Positions 45,276-54,580 of a stretch of 64,000 nt of DNA are shown here, in pieces; position 1 is the stretch's first letter; each line of letters begins with the position of its first letter. The notes under the pieces were generated by a model. It was not told the origin of the DNA and searched no databases. It saw nothing but the letters and a program-made list of their open reading frames with translations. Made by a program: the position numbers and the translations under genes. Source of the DNA: JALORV01 sp963754065 (lineage in GTDB: Bacteria > Pseudomonadota > Gammaproteobacteria > Burkholderiales > Burkholderiaceae_F); contig CAVWFH010000025.1 in the NCBI GenBank assembly GCA_963754065.1, positions 20,400 to 84,399 of the forward strand. The letters are read 5' to 3'.

Positions 45276-46172
45276 ATGGCCGATCCGACTCCGCGCCTTA
45301 CCGCCTATGTCCTGCTGGCCGGCTCGATGGCGCTCGTCGGCAGCTACGTCGCCCTTTCGAAGCCGCTGACCGCGGCGATCCCGGTCTTCGCGCTGGCCTT
45401 CCTGCGCTTCGCGATCGCCGCCGTCGCGATGGTGCCGTGGACCCTGCGGGCGCGCGCCGACACTCCGCTGACGCGCACCGAGCACAGGCTCTTCTTCGTC
45501 ATGTCGTTCTTCGGCAATTTCCTGTTCTCGATCTGCATGCTCTACGGCGTGTCGATGACGACCGCGACCGCCGCCGGCGTAATCCTTGCCACCCTGCCGG
45601 CGGTCGTCGCGCTGTTGTCGTGGCTGATCCTGCGCGAACGCCTCAGCGGTCGCGTAATGCTGGCAGTGTTCCTGGCTGTCGGGGGCATCGGATTGCTCCA
45701 GCTGGCGCGCTCCGACGATCCCACCGCGCGCGGGACGGCCTGGCTCGGCAACCTGCTGATGTTTGGCGCAGTCGTCTGCGAAGCGACCTATGTGATCGTC
45801 GCGAAGCGGCTCGCCGCCACGCGCTCGCCGCTGCGGGTCTCGGCGCTGGTGAACCTGTGGGGACTGGTGCTGATCACGCCTTTCGGGCTGTGGCAGCTGG
45901 CACGCTTCGATCTCGGATCATTGGGCGCTCCGATCTGGGGCCTTCTGGTGTTCTATTCGCTGGCAGCCAGCCTGTTCGCGGTCTGGATGTGGGTCGCCGG
46001 CCTGAAGCATGTCCCCGCCAGTCAGGCCGGCGTCTTCACGGTCGCCCTGCCGCTCGCTGCGACGGCCGTCGGCGTCTTCGTTCTCGGCGAGTCCTTTACT
46101 GCGATCCACGCCGTGTCACTCGCACTGGCGACGGCCGGTGTCGTACTGATCACGACAGGCCGACGGGCGTGA
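45276..46172 (+). CDS. EamA/DMT-family transporter
   Basis: A 298-residue inner-membrane protein with ten hydrophobic helices arranged as two EamA repeats. Characteristic pieces are YVALSKPLTAAIPVFALAFLRFAIAA in the first repeat, ATLPAVVALLSWLILRERLSG closing it, and VALPLAATAVGVFVLGESFT in the second. Members export amino acids or other small metabolites; the substrate cannot be told from sequence. ATG 45276 was chosen over 45237. Confidence 0.88.
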   Translation: MADPTPRLTAYVLLAGSMALVGSYVALSKPLTAAIPVFALAFLRFAIAAVAMVPWTLRARADTPLTRTEHRLFFVMSFFGNFLFSICMLYGVSMTTATAAGVILATLPAVVALLSWLILRERLSGRVMLAVFLAVGGIGLLQLARSDDPTARGTAWLGNLLMFGAVVCEATYVIVAKRLAATRSPLRVSALVNLWGLVLITPFGLWQLARFDLGSLGAPIWGLLVFYSLAASLFAVWMWVAGLKHVPASQAGVFTVALPLAATAVGVFVLGESFTAIHAVSLALATAGVVLITTGRRA

Positions 46173-46269
46173 CCGGCCAAACGGCTTCCCCCGCGTGCGC
46201 GATCGCGCAGGTTGGCGATTCCGACCAGCGGCCACGCGATCGGCGTGCGGCGTTCCGTATCGTTGCTGC

Positions 46270-46797
46270 ATGACCTCGGATCACGTCAGGATTGCCGACA
46301 GCCTCGCCGCCCAGGTGCGGATTGCAGTCACCGTACTGGCTATCAACGCCAAGTCCCGGTTGCTCGAACAACGCCGCCCGCACGCCGAACGCCGGCCCCC
46401 ACTGGTTGCGGTGCTGCTGAGCCCTTATGCCGAGGCGCGGGCGGCCGCCATGGCCGTCATCGCTCGTCATCTGAGTGCGCCGGTGCAACGCGTCGACTGG
46501 ACGCGGCTGCTGTCGCCCTATGTGCACGAGACCGAACTGAATGTCGAACGCCTGTTCGACGCGGCCGAACACGCGGGTGTGCTGCTGCTGTTCGACGAGG
46601 CCGATGCGCTGTTCGGCCCGCACGGCCGCCCCATCGACCTCGCGGACAGCGCGCACGAGGCGTGCACCGAAGCCCTGCTTGCGCGCATGGCGCAGTACGA
46701 CGGACCGGTTTGCTTCACGGCGAGCCATCGCCGCCATCTGCATCCCCGCGTGCTGGCAACCGCCGATCCTGTTATCGACCTGACCAGTTCAGCCTGA
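46270..46797 (+). CDS. AAA ATPase-like protein with degenerate Walker A
   Basis: A 175-residue protein that aligns by motif with the core of VCP-like AAA domains. The segment ETELNVERLFDAAEHAGVLLLFDEADALFG is a good second-half with Walker B. MAQYDGPVCFTASHRRHLHPRVL is the region after it where sensor 1 sits. The place of Walker A reads VLLSPYAEARAAAMAVIARH and lacks the GxxGxGK(S/T) loop, so it probably cannot bind ATP normally. It is also short for a AAA module. It may be a decayed or regulatory pseudo-ATPase. Confidence 0.6.
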   Translation: MTSDHVRIADSLAAQVRIAVTVLAINAKSRLLEQRRPHAERRPPLVAVLLSPYAEARAAAMAVIARHLSAPVQRVDWTRLLSPYVHETELNVERLFDAAEHAGVLLLFDEADALFGPHGRPIDLADSAHEACTEALLARMAQYDGPVCFTASHRRHLHPRVLATADPVIDLTSSA

Positions 46798-46815
46798 GAT
46801 CGGCTTCGTTGACTC

Positions 46816-48132
46816 TCAGGGCGCCAGGAACGGCCGGACGAGGCGGCCTGTCGGGACGCGCGCGCCGAGCCGCGCGAGCAGCAGGAAGACACCGACCAGC
46901 TTGCGGTGCAGGAACATCGTGTGGGATGGCGGCATACGCAGCAGCCCGCGCTTGAAGGCCAGGTCGATCCCCAACTCACGCGCCCGGCGCGGCAGGTCCG
47001 ACGCGCCGTAGTCGTAGGCGCCGGTCGTGCGCAGCGGCTCACACACCAGCTCGAACATTTCGAGCGCTGCCGTGACGACTTCCTGCGTGGCGCCCTCGGC
47101 GATGTAACCGATGCCTCGGGCCTCGCGCTCGACACCGGCCCGGTCTCCCGCAACGATCGCGCGCGTGATGTTGCGGAAGCGCTCCGAGTAGTCAGGGCTG
47201 AACTCCTGGGTAGCGCCGAAGTCGAGCAGCACGAGCCGCCCTGTGTCCGGCTGGACCAGGTAGTTCGCGAAGTTCGGGTCGGTCTGCATCACGCGAAACT
47301 CGAACAGTTCCCGGAACATCAGCTTCTGCAGCAGTGCTCCCAGGTTGTCACGCTGCTTCTGCGGAGTGCTGGAAGAGAGCGAATCCAGCGGCTCGCCATC
47401 CATGTAGTCCATCGCCATCACGCGCGCTGTCGTGTAGTCCCAGTGCACGCGCGGGACCACGATCTGTGGTTCGTCGGCCACCAGACGCGCGTAGCGCTCG
47501 AGGAAGCCCGATTCGGCAAGATAGTCGGCCTCCTGCGCCAATTGGCGCTTGGCCTCACGGGCAATATCCTCGACATCGATGTCCAACGGCAGCACCTGCG
47601 CGATCCGCAGCAGCGTCGCGACGTTGTCGACGTCACTGGCGATCGAGCGCGCCACCCCCGGGTACTGCACCTTGAGCGCGAGGTCGCGACCGTCCACCGT
47701 GCGCGCGCGATGCACCTGGCCGATCGACGCGGACGCGACCGGCACCTCGTCGAACTGCGCGAAACGCCGCTCCCAGCCCGAGCCATAGGCCCGGCCGAGG
47801 GCGCGCCGCAGCTGTTCCAGCGGCATCGGCGCGGCCTGCGAGCGCAGCGTTTCCAGTGCGATCACGAGCTCCGGTGGCAGCAGGCCTTCGGCTTCCAGCG
47901 AGATCAGCTGACCGATCTTCATCGCCGCGCCGCGCAGATGCGCCAGCCGGTCGACAAGGCGCCGCACCGTGGTGACCGAGAACCTCGGGGCCGAGGCATC
48001 GCCCTGTCCGAGCCGACGCAGTCCCTGAATCGCACCGCCGACGGCCAGTTCGCCTGCCGCCAGTCCTAGCTGCGCGAGCCGTCCCAGGCGACTTTGCGGC
48101 ACACGCGAAGCCGGCGGCGTCTTGCGGCTCAT
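46816..48132 (-). CDS. ABC1/UbiB-family atypical kinase (AarF domain)
   Basis: A 438-residue protein of the ABC1 (UbiB/COQ8) family. The KxGQ motif is GAAMKIGQLISLEAEGLLPPEL. The Ala-rich loop replacing the usual P-loop is VASASIGQVHRA, followed by the ATP lysine in ALKVQYPGV. Catalytic motifs are MQTDPNFANYLV and LVLLDFGATQEF. Homologues support ubiquinone or other lipid metabolism; the exact role here is unknown. It lies in the reverse orientation between the AAA-like gene and urtA. Confidence 0.88.
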   Translation of the reverse strand: MSRKTPPASRVPQSRLGRLAQLGLAAGELAVGGAIQGLRRLGQGDASAPRFSVTTVRRLVDRLAHLRGAAMKIGQLISLEAEGLLPPELVIALETLRSQAAPMPLEQLRRALGRAYGSGWERRFAQFDEVPVASASIGQVHRARTVDGRDLALKVQYPGVARSIASDVDNVATLLRIAQVLPLDIDVEDIAREAKRQLAQEADYLAESGFLERYARLVADEPQIVVPRVHWDYTTARVMAMDYMDGEPLDSLSSSTPQKQRDNLGALLQKLMFRELFEFRVMQTDPNFANYLVQPDTGRLVLLDFGATQEFSPDYSERFRNITRAIVAGDRAGVEREARGIGYIAEGATQEVVTAALEMFELVCEPLRTTGAYDYGASDLPRRARELGIDLAFKRGLLRMPPSHTMFLHRKLVGVFLLLARLGARVPTGRLVRPFLAP

Positions 48133-48321
48133 CGCACCCTTTCGCGGCTTCCCGGTCGACGCACCGCGCAGGGGCGCGCACGCAGCCGCTGCCGTGCATT
48201 CCACCCGCTTGTGGTGCGGCAATCCCGTCGGAAGGAGGCAAAACGCACTGAAAGAGGATGGCACGGAACTTGTATTGCACTGCAATGCGGCGAATGTGCG
48301 CTGCTGATACCGGAGAGAGGA

Positions 48322-49578
48322 ATGGACCGCAGACAATTCATCCAGGCCGGGGGCGCTGCCGCCCTCAGCTGTAGTTCGATTTCGACCGCGTTTGGCCAGG
48401 ACAAGACTCCGATCAAGGTCGGCGTCCTGCATTCGCTGTCAGGCACGATGGCAATTTCCGAAACGGCGCTGAAGGAAACGGCGCTGATGACCTTTGCGGA
48501 GATCAACGCCAAGGGCGGCGTGATGGGGCGTCCGATCGAGCCCGTCGTCGTCGATCCCGCGTCGAATTGGCCGCTGTTCGCCGAGAAGGCGCGCCAACTT
48601 ATCACGCAGGACAAAGTGGTTGCCACGTTCGGTTGCTGGACATCGGTGTCGCGCAAGTCGGTGCTGCCGGTGTTCAAGGAGTTGAACTCGATTCTGTATT
48701 ACCCAGTGCAGTATGAAGGCGAAGAGCTCGAGAAGAACGTCTTCTACACGGGCGCCGCACCCAACCAGCAGGCGATCCCCGCGACCGAGTACCTTATGAG
48801 CAAGGAAGGCGGCGCCGCCAAACGCTTCTTCCTGCTCGGTACGGACTACGTCTATCCGCGGACGACCAACAAGATCCTGCGCGCGTTCCTGAAAAGCAAG
48901 GGTGTCGCGGACAAGGATATCGAAGAGGTCTACACACCCTTCGGTCACAGCGACTACCAGACGATCGTGGCCAACATCAAGAAGTTCGCGGCCGGCGGCA
49001 AGACCTGTGTCATCTCCACGATCAACGGCGACTCGAACGTGCCGTTCTACAAGGAACTCGGCAACGCCGGGCTGAAGGCGAAGGACGTCCCGGTCGTGGC
49101 GTTCTCGGTCGGCGAGGAGGAACTGCGCGGCGTCGACACCAAGCCGCTGGTGGGTCACCTCGCGGCATGGAACTACTTCATGTCGCTGAAGAATCCGCAG
49201 AACGACGCCTTCATCAAGCTGTACAAGGATTGGGCGGTCAAGCAGAAGCTGCCCAATGCCGACAAGGTCGTGACCAACGATCCGATGGAGGCGACCTACG
49301 TCGGCATCCACATGTGGAAGCAGGCCGTCGAGAAGGCCAAGTCGGTCGAGGCCGACAAGGTGATCGCTGCCATGGGCGGCCAGTCGTTCGCCGCGCCCTG
49401 CGGGTACACGATCAAGATGGATGAAACCAATCATCACCTGTGGAAGCCGGTGATGATCGGCGAGATCCGGCCCGACGGACAGTTCAACGTCGTGTGGAGG
49501 ACGAAGGGCCCGGTTCGTGCACAGCCGTGGAGCCCATTCATCCCGGGCAACGAGAAGAAGCTCAACTCGCCGGTCTAG
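48322..49578 (+). CDS. urtA: Urea ABC transporter, substrate-binding protein
   Basis: A 418-residue periplasmic binding protein of the branched-chain amino-acid type (Peripla_BP_5), matching UrtA: GVLHSLSGTMAISETALKET, FAEINAKGGVMGRPIEPV, and the urea-specific segments FGCWTSVSRKSVLPVFKE and YYPVQYEGEE. The signal begins DRRQFIQ, a Tat-like twin-arginine motif, and ends at AFG. AGAGAGGA precedes ATG 48322. It is the first gene of urtABCDE and delivers urea to the downstream urease. Confidence 0.95.
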   Translation: MDRRQFIQAGGAAALSCSSISTAFGQDKTPIKVGVLHSLSGTMAISETALKETALMTFAEINAKGGVMGRPIEPVVVDPASNWPLFAEKARQLITQDKVVATFGCWTSVSRKSVLPVFKELNSILYYPVQYEGEELEKNVFYTGAAPNQQAIPATEYLMSKEGGAAKRFFLLGTDYVYPRTTNKILRAFLKSKGVADKDIEEVYTPFGHSDYQTIVANIKKFAAGGKTCVISTINGDSNVPFYKELGNAGLKAKDVPVVAFSVGEEELRGVDTKPLVGHLAAWNYFMSLKNPQNDAFIKLYKDWAVKQKLPNADKVVTNDPMEATYVGIHMWKQAVEKAKSVEADKVIAAMGGQSFAAPCGYTIKMDETNHHLWKPVMIGEIRPDGQFNVVWRTKGPVRAQPWSPFIPGNEKKLNSPV

Positions 49579-49647
49579 GCAACGGCAGGCGCGCAGGCCA
49601 CCGATCCCTGGAACGGCGGTGTCCTGCGCGCTGTGCCTCGCATCGCG

Positions 49648-51261
49648 ATGCTGCTCCGTTTCCTGCGCGCATTTTCCTGCGTGCTGGCGCTCCTTGCTGC
49701 GCCAGCCGGGGCCGCACTCGACCCAGCGCTGGTCGCCCAGCTCGGTGCGGAGGATTCCGACCTGCGCGTCGAGGCGATCCGCAAGCTCGTGGCGACCGAA
49801 GATCCACGTGTCATCGAAATTCTCAAGGCGCTCGACACCGATGCCCTCGCGCTGATCGACAACGGCAAGCATGCCGTCATCGTGTCCGGCGGTCAGTTGA
49901 CCGATGCGGCCACCGGAAAGCCTGCCGGGGCCGCGCCGGCAAACCTCGACACTGTCGTCATCAACAACCGCATCCGCGGTGAACTCGGCGCGGCCCTGGC
50001 GGCCTTGCGCCTGGGCAGCTCCGACCGCGCCGAACGTCTCGCCGCAGCGAAGGAACTGCAAGGCTCCGACAACGAGGATGCACTGCCGATCATCGAGCGT
50101 GCCATCGCGAAGGAAGCCGATCCCGACATCAGAGGCATCCTTGCGCTCGCTGGCGCGTCGCTCGCGTTGAAGAGCAGCGAACCCGAACTGCGCGCCCGCG
50201 CCGCACGCGCGCTCGCCGCCAGCAATGATCCGCAGGTGCGACAGCTCCTCGCCACGATGCTCACAAGACAGAAGGACGGCAGCTACAACGAGGCCGACGA
50301 GGGGGTACGTGCGGCCGCACAGGCTTCGCTCGCTGAGATCAACGCGCGGCTGCGCACGACCGAGATCGGGCTCGCGCTGTTCTCCGGACTCAGCCTCGGC
50401 TCGATCCTTCTGCTCGCCGCGCTCGGGCTGGCGATCACCTACGGCCTGATGGGCATCATCAATATGGCCCACGGTGAATTCCTGATGCTCGGCGCCTATG
50501 CGACCTACGTCGTGCAGGGCATATTCCGCGCGTACTTTCCCGGCGCGTTCGACTGGTACGTCGTAGCAGCCCTGCCGGTCGCGTTTGCCGTGACAGCCGT
50601 GATCGGCATGGCGCTCGAGCGCGGCGTGCTGCGCTGGCTTTACGGCCGGCCGCTCGAAACACTGCTGACCACCTGGGGCGTGAGCCTGCTGCTGATCCAG
50701 GCGAGCCGCACGATCTTCGGCGCGCAGAACGTCGAGGTCGAGAATCCGAGTTGGCTGTCCGGCGGTTTCGTTCTCGGCGGCGGCTACGTACTGCCGTTCA
50801 ATCGCATCGTCATCGTGCTGTTCGCCCTCGCCGTGCTGGCCGCCGTGTGGCTGGTGATCAACCGAACACGGATGGGGCTGTACGTGCGCGGCGTCACGCA
50901 GAACCGCGCGATGGCCAGCTGCACCGGCGTGCCGACGAATCGCGTCGACATGCTGACCTTCGGGCTCGGGTCCGGCGTGGCCGGACTGGGCGGCGTGGCG
51001 CTGTCGCAGATCGGCAATGTCGGCCCCGACCTCGGGCAGAGCTACATCGTCGACAGCTTCATGGTCGTCGTGCTGGGTGGCGTCGGACAACTCGCCGGTA
51101 CCGTCATCGCGGCCTTCGGGCTCGGCTCGATCGCCAAGTTCCTCGAACCGTGGTCGGGCGCCGTGCTGGCGAAGATCATGGTGCTGGTGCTGATCATTCT
51201 CTTCATCCAGAAACGTCCGCAGGGGTTGTTTGCCCTTAAAGGACGGAGCGCCGAAGCGTGA
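49648..51261 (+). CDS. urtB: Urea ABC transporter, permease UrtB
   Basis: About 537 residues. A signal peptide (LLRFLRAFSCVLALLAAPAGA) leads to an extracytoplasmic helical repeat domain of about 200 residues, as is usual for UrtB. The membrane domain (LivH-like) then follows: LALFSGLSLGSILLLAALGLAITYGLMGIINMAHGEFLMLGAYATYV. FQKRPQGLFALKGR-like sequence ends it. ATG 49648 is preferred, but a GTG at 49633 is also possible; neither has a good ribosome site. The stop overlaps the urtC start. Confidence 0.92.
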   Translation: MLLRFLRAFSCVLALLAAPAGAALDPALVAQLGAEDSDLRVEAIRKLVATEDPRVIEILKALDTDALALIDNGKHAVIVSGGQLTDAATGKPAGAAPANLDTVVINNRIRGELGAALAALRLGSSDRAERLAAAKELQGSDNEDALPIIERAIAKEADPDIRGILALAGASLALKSSEPELRARAARALAASNDPQVRQLLATMLTRQKDGSYNEADEGVRAAAQASLAEINARLRTTEIGLALFSGLSLGSILLLAALGLAITYGLMGIINMAHGEFLMLGAYATYVVQGIFRAYFPGAFDWYVVAALPVAFAVTAVIGMALERGVLRWLYGRPLETLLTTWGVSLLLIQASRTIFGAQNVEVENPSWLSGGFVLGGGYVLPFNRIVIVLFALAVLAAVWLVINRTRMGLYVRGVTQNRAMASCTGVPTNRVDMLTFGLGSGVAGLGGVALSQIGNVGPDLGQSYIVDSFMVVVLGGVGQLAGTVIAAFGLGSIAKFLEPWSGAVLAKIMVLVLIILFIQKRPQGLFALKGRSAEA

Positions 51262-52391
51262 CGCGCCTCTTTCCGCTGCGCGTGTGGACGGCGGTCTTCG
51301 CGGTGACCGCGGTGTTGCTCATCGTCATTCCGATACTGCACCTCGCAGTTCCGGAGTCGAGTCCGCTGCACGTATCGAGCTTCTGGATCACGCTGCTTGG
51401 CAAGTTCATGTGCTATGCCGTCGTGGCGCTGGCGATGGATCTGATCTGGGGTTACACCGGCATCCTGTCGCTCGGCCAGGGCCTGTTCTTCGCGCTCGGC
51501 GGTTATGCCTTCGGCATGTATTTGATGCGGCAGATTGGCCGCGACGGCGTCTACAAGGAGGATCTGCCCGACTTCATGGTGTTCCTCGACTGGAAGGAAT
51601 TCCCCTGGTACTGGGCCGGCAGCGACTCGTTCCTCTGGACGCTCGTCCTCGTCGTCGCCCTGCCGGGGCTGGTTGCATTCATCTTCGGCTTCTTCGCGTT
51701 CCGCTCGCGCATCAAGGGCGTGTACTTCTCGATCATCACGCAGGCGCTGACGTTCGCGGCGATGCTGGCGTTCTTTCGCAACGACATGGGCTTCGGCGGC
51801 AACAACGGTTTCACCGACTTCAAGCGTGTCCTCGGATTTCCGATCACGGCGCCGGAAACACGCACGGTGCTGTACGTGCTGTCGGGCGTCTATCTGCTCG
51901 GCGCGCTGGTGCTGGCGCGCTGGATCGTGTCGAGCAAGCTCGGCCGAGTGCTCACTGCGATCCGGGATCAGGAACCGCGCCTGATGTTCCTCGGTTACCG
52001 CACGCTGTACTTCAAGTTGTTCATCTGGACCCTGGCCGCGGTGATGAGCGGCATCGCCGGCGCGCTCTACGTGCCGCAGGTGGGCATCATCAATCCGGGC
52101 GAGATGAGTCCGGCCAATTCGATCGAGATCGCCATCTGGGCGGCCGTCGGCGGACGCGGGACACTCTTTGGTCCGATCCTCGGCGCCTTCGCGGTCAACG
52201 GAGCGAAGACCTGGTTCACGGTCGCGTACCCGGAACTGTGGCTTTACTTCCTCGGCCTGCTGTTCGTGGGGGTCACGCTGCTGCTGCCGCGCGGCTTGCT
52301 GGGTCTGGCCGAATCTCTGCGACGGCACAAGGCCGTCACGCCGGAGGCGCCCTCGGCCCTCGACGTCAGTGCACAGAAAGCGCGTTCGTGA
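51258..52391 (+). CDS. urtC: Urea ABC transporter, permease UrtC
   Basis: A 377-residue LivM-like inner-membrane permease with about ten hydrophobic segments. Family motifs are CYAVVALAMDLIWGYTGILSLGQGLFFALGGYAFGMYLM, GNNGFTDFKR and EMSPANSIEIAIWAAVGGRGTLFGPILGA. It starts with GTG overlapping the urtB stop (GTGA), and its own stop overlaps the next start in the same manner, so translation of B, C and D is coupled. Confidence 0.95.
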   Translation: MTRLFPLRVWTAVFAVTAVLLIVIPILHLAVPESSPLHVSSFWITLLGKFMCYAVVALAMDLIWGYTGILSLGQGLFFALGGYAFGMYLMRQIGRDGVYKEDLPDFMVFLDWKEFPWYWAGSDSFLWTLVLVVALPGLVAFIFGFFAFRSRIKGVYFSIITQALTFAAMLAFFRNDMGFGGNNGFTDFKRVLGFPITAPETRTVLYVLSGVYLLGALVLARWIVSSKLGRVLTAIRDQEPRLMFLGYRTLYFKLFIWTLAAVMSGIAGALYVPQVGIINPGEMSPANSIEIAIWAAVGGRGTLFGPILGAFAVNGAKTWFTVAYPELWLYFLGLLFVGVTLLLPRGLLGLAESLRRHKAVTPEAPSALDVSAQKARS

Positions 52392-53215
52392 GCGACTCGT
52401 CGATCCACGCGCTGTCAGCCGGTGGGGAAGTGGCCGGTTATGGCCGTGTACTCGAGCCCGATCAGGTCGATACCTCGCACGGTCCGATCCTGTATCTCGA
52501 GGACATCACCGTCAGCTTCGACGGTTTCAAGGCCCTCAACAGCCTGAGCCTGACGATCGAACGCGGCGAACTGCGTTGCATCATCGGGCCGAATGGTGCC
52601 GGCAAGACCACGATGATGGACGTCATCACCGGCAAGACCCGGCCAGACTCCGGCAGCGCCTTCTTCGGCCAGACGTTTGACCTGTCGCGCCTGCCCGAAA
52701 CCGAGATCGCGCGACTCGGCATCGGGCGCAAGTTCCAGAAACCGACCGTGTTCGAGAACCACACCGTGTTCGAGAACCTCGAACTGGCGATGAAGACGGA
52801 CAAGCGCGTGAAGCCCACCCTGCTAGCGCGGCTTACCCGCGAACAGCAGGACCTGATCGCCCTCACGCTGAAGACGATACGGTTGGACGGTAGCGAGCAG
52901 CGGCGCGCCGGTGCACTGTCGCATGGACAGAAGCAGTGGCTGGAGATCGGCATGCTGCTGGTGCAGGAGCCTCAGCTCATCCTGCTCGACGAACCCGTGG
53001 CCGGCATGACCGACGCCGAGACCGCCCGCACGGCCGAACTGATACTCGAACTCGAAGGCAGCCACTCGATTGTCGTGGTCGAACACGACATGGACTTCGT
53101 CGGCAAGATCGCCCGGACAGTCACCGTGCTACACGAGGGCAGCGTGCTGGCGGAAGGGTCGATGGAAAAGGTTCAGGCCGACGAGAGAGTTATCGAGGTG
53201 TACCTTGGACGCTGA
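52388..53215 (+). CDS. urtD: Urea ABC transporter, ATPase UrtD
   Basis: A 275-residue LivG-like ATPase. Walker A is IIGPNGAGKTTMMDVITG, the Q-loop region is FQKPTVFENHTVFENLELAM, the signature is a divergent LSHGQKQWLEIGMLL, Walker B is LILLDEPVAGM and the switch histidine is VVEHDMDFV. It has a 40-residue N-terminal extension before the ATPase fold, as many UrtD proteins do. The start is GTG 52388. Confidence 0.95.
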   Translation: MSDSSIHALSAGGEVAGYGRVLEPDQVDTSHGPILYLEDITVSFDGFKALNSLSLTIERGELRCIIGPNGAGKTTMMDVITGKTRPDSGSAFFGQTFDLSRLPETEIARLGIGRKFQKPTVFENHTVFENLELAMKTDKRVKPTLLARLTREQQDLIALTLKTIRLDGSEQRRAGALSHGQKQWLEIGMLLVQEPQLILLDEPVAGMTDAETARTAELILELEGSHSIVVVEHDMDFVGKIARTVTVLHEGSVLAEGSMEKVQADERVIEVYLGR

Positions 53216-53857
53216 GCGCATCACTATCGCTGCGCGCGGCGCAAAGAACAGGACCGTTCCTGTCCGGCTACGCCGTGCTACTTCCATGTCGCGCTTCAGG
53301 GCCGCGCGGCCCGTTACTTTCTTTGTCTTGGCAAAGAAAGTAACCAAAGAAAGCCGCGCCTGCGAAGGCGCCCTGCGGGTGCCCTGTGCTGCTCGGGGTC
53401 GCGGGCGGGCCTGCAAACTCGCTCCCGGCGGTCGCTCAGACAGGCAGGCCCTTAACGGCTCCCGCGCCCCCTGCGCTGCGCGGCGCCTTCGAAGGCTTCC
53501 AACCGCGTCGCGTTGTCCAATGTCGGCACGGCGACGGGGTGAGTCCGCTCGGGGACGCCGCGGCGGTGCGGGGCGGCAGCGGAGCAGTGCCGGACGCGTG
53601 TCTGAGCCCGTGGCGCGGCGCAGCCGCGATCGGGCGAGTTTCGCGCCCGGCCCGCTGACGCTGCGCAGCGCAAGGGCAGCCGGAGCGAAAGCGCAGGCCG
53701 GCCTCGTGCGGTCGCCTTTCTTTGGTGACTTTCTTTGGCGAAGCAAAGAAAGTCACTCGCCGCCGGGCGACTCCCGGCTCGGTTGCTCGAGTGACAACAG
53801 CGTTCGCCGCGCAGCGGCACGATCGAATCCCACCGCGCACCACTCGATTGCCGGCCG
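53216..53857. repeat. Interspersed repeat element between urtD and urtE
   Basis: This 642-bp stretch has no gene. It is bounded by two matching hairpins. The first is GTTACTTTCTTTG / CAAAGAAAGTAAC (53313-53344, 13-bp stem). The second is GTGACTTTCTTTG / CAAAGAAAGTCAC (53725-53756, 13-bp stem). Between them lies very GC-rich sequence with further short inverted repeats. All frames give Arg/Ala-rich translations containing VTFFAKTKKVT-like peptides, which I recall as a common mis-annotation in Burkholderiales and Xanthomonadales repeats. It interrupts what is normally a tight urtDE junction. Confidence 0.8.
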
Positions 53858-54556
53858 ATGCTGACCATCAATCACCTCAACCAGTTCTACGGCGGCAGCC
53901 ACATCCTGCGCGACGTCTCGCTCGAGGTGCGTGGCGCCGCATGCACGGTGCTGCTGGGACGCAACGGCGTCGGCAAGACCACGCTGCTGAAGACCATCAT
54001 GGGCCTGGTCGGCGCGCGCAGCGGGTCGATTCAGTTTGCGGGCCAGGACATCGCGCGGCTGCCGCCATTCCAGCGCGTGCGGCTCGGCATTGGCTATGTG
54101 CCCCAGGGGCGCGAAATCTTCAATCGGCTGACGGTCGAGGAGAACCTGATGATGGGGCTGGCGCCGCTATCGGGCACCGCGGCGCGCCGTGTGCCGGAGC
54201 ACATCTTCGATCTCTTTCCGGTGCTGAAGCAGATGCTGAAGCGACGCGGCGGCGACCTTTCCGGCGGACAGCAACAGCAGTTGGCGATTGGCCGTGCACT
54301 GGCGGCCGACCCGAAGCTGCTGATCCTCGATGAACCCACCGAAGGCATCCAGCCGTCGATCATCAAGGAGATCGGCGCGGTGATCCGCACTCTCGTAACG
54401 GAGAAGAAAATGGCGGTGCTGCTGGTCGAGCAGTACTACGATTTCGCCGAATCGCTGGCGGACTCGTACGCCGTGATGTCGCGCGGGCAGGTCACGCATC
54501 GCGGCAGCGGCCACATGATGAAAGAGGAGAATGTCGTCGGCCTGCTGGCGATCTGA
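53858..54556 (+). CDS. urtE: Urea ABC transporter, ATPase UrtE
   Basis: A 232-residue LivF-like ATPase. It begins LTINHLNQFYGGSHILRDVSLEV and has Walker A LLGRNGVGKTTLLKTIMG, LGIGYVPQGREIFNRLTVEENL, signature DLSGGQQQQLAIGRALA, Walker B LLILDEPTEGIQPSII and a switch histidine replaced in context by LLVEQYYDFAESLA. UrtE pairs with UrtD to power urea import. It lies downstream of a repeat element and 24 bp before ureD. Confidence 0.95.
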   Translation: MLTINHLNQFYGGSHILRDVSLEVRGAACTVLLGRNGVGKTTLLKTIMGLVGARSGSIQFAGQDIARLPPFQRVRLGIGYVPQGREIFNRLTVEENLMMGLAPLSGTAARRVPEHIFDLFPVLKQMLKRRGGDLSGGQQQQLAIGRALAADPKLLILDEPTEGIQPSIIKEIGAVIRTLVTEKKMAVLLVEQYYDFAESLADSYAVMSRGQVTHRGSGHMMKEENVVGLLAI

Positions 54557-54580
54557 ACGCCGCGGGCGACTACGGTCACC

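Noticed and set aside
48439..51090. An 883-codon minus-strand open frame over urtA and urtB
   Set aside because: It is antisense to certain genes; its His/Asp/Gln-rich translation is typical of an antisense shadow.
53070..53864. Several open frames in the urtD-urtE gap, with VTFFAKTKKVT-like translations
   Set aside because: They arise from repeat hairpins and are known to me as recurring mis-annotations; no ribosome sites or domains support them.
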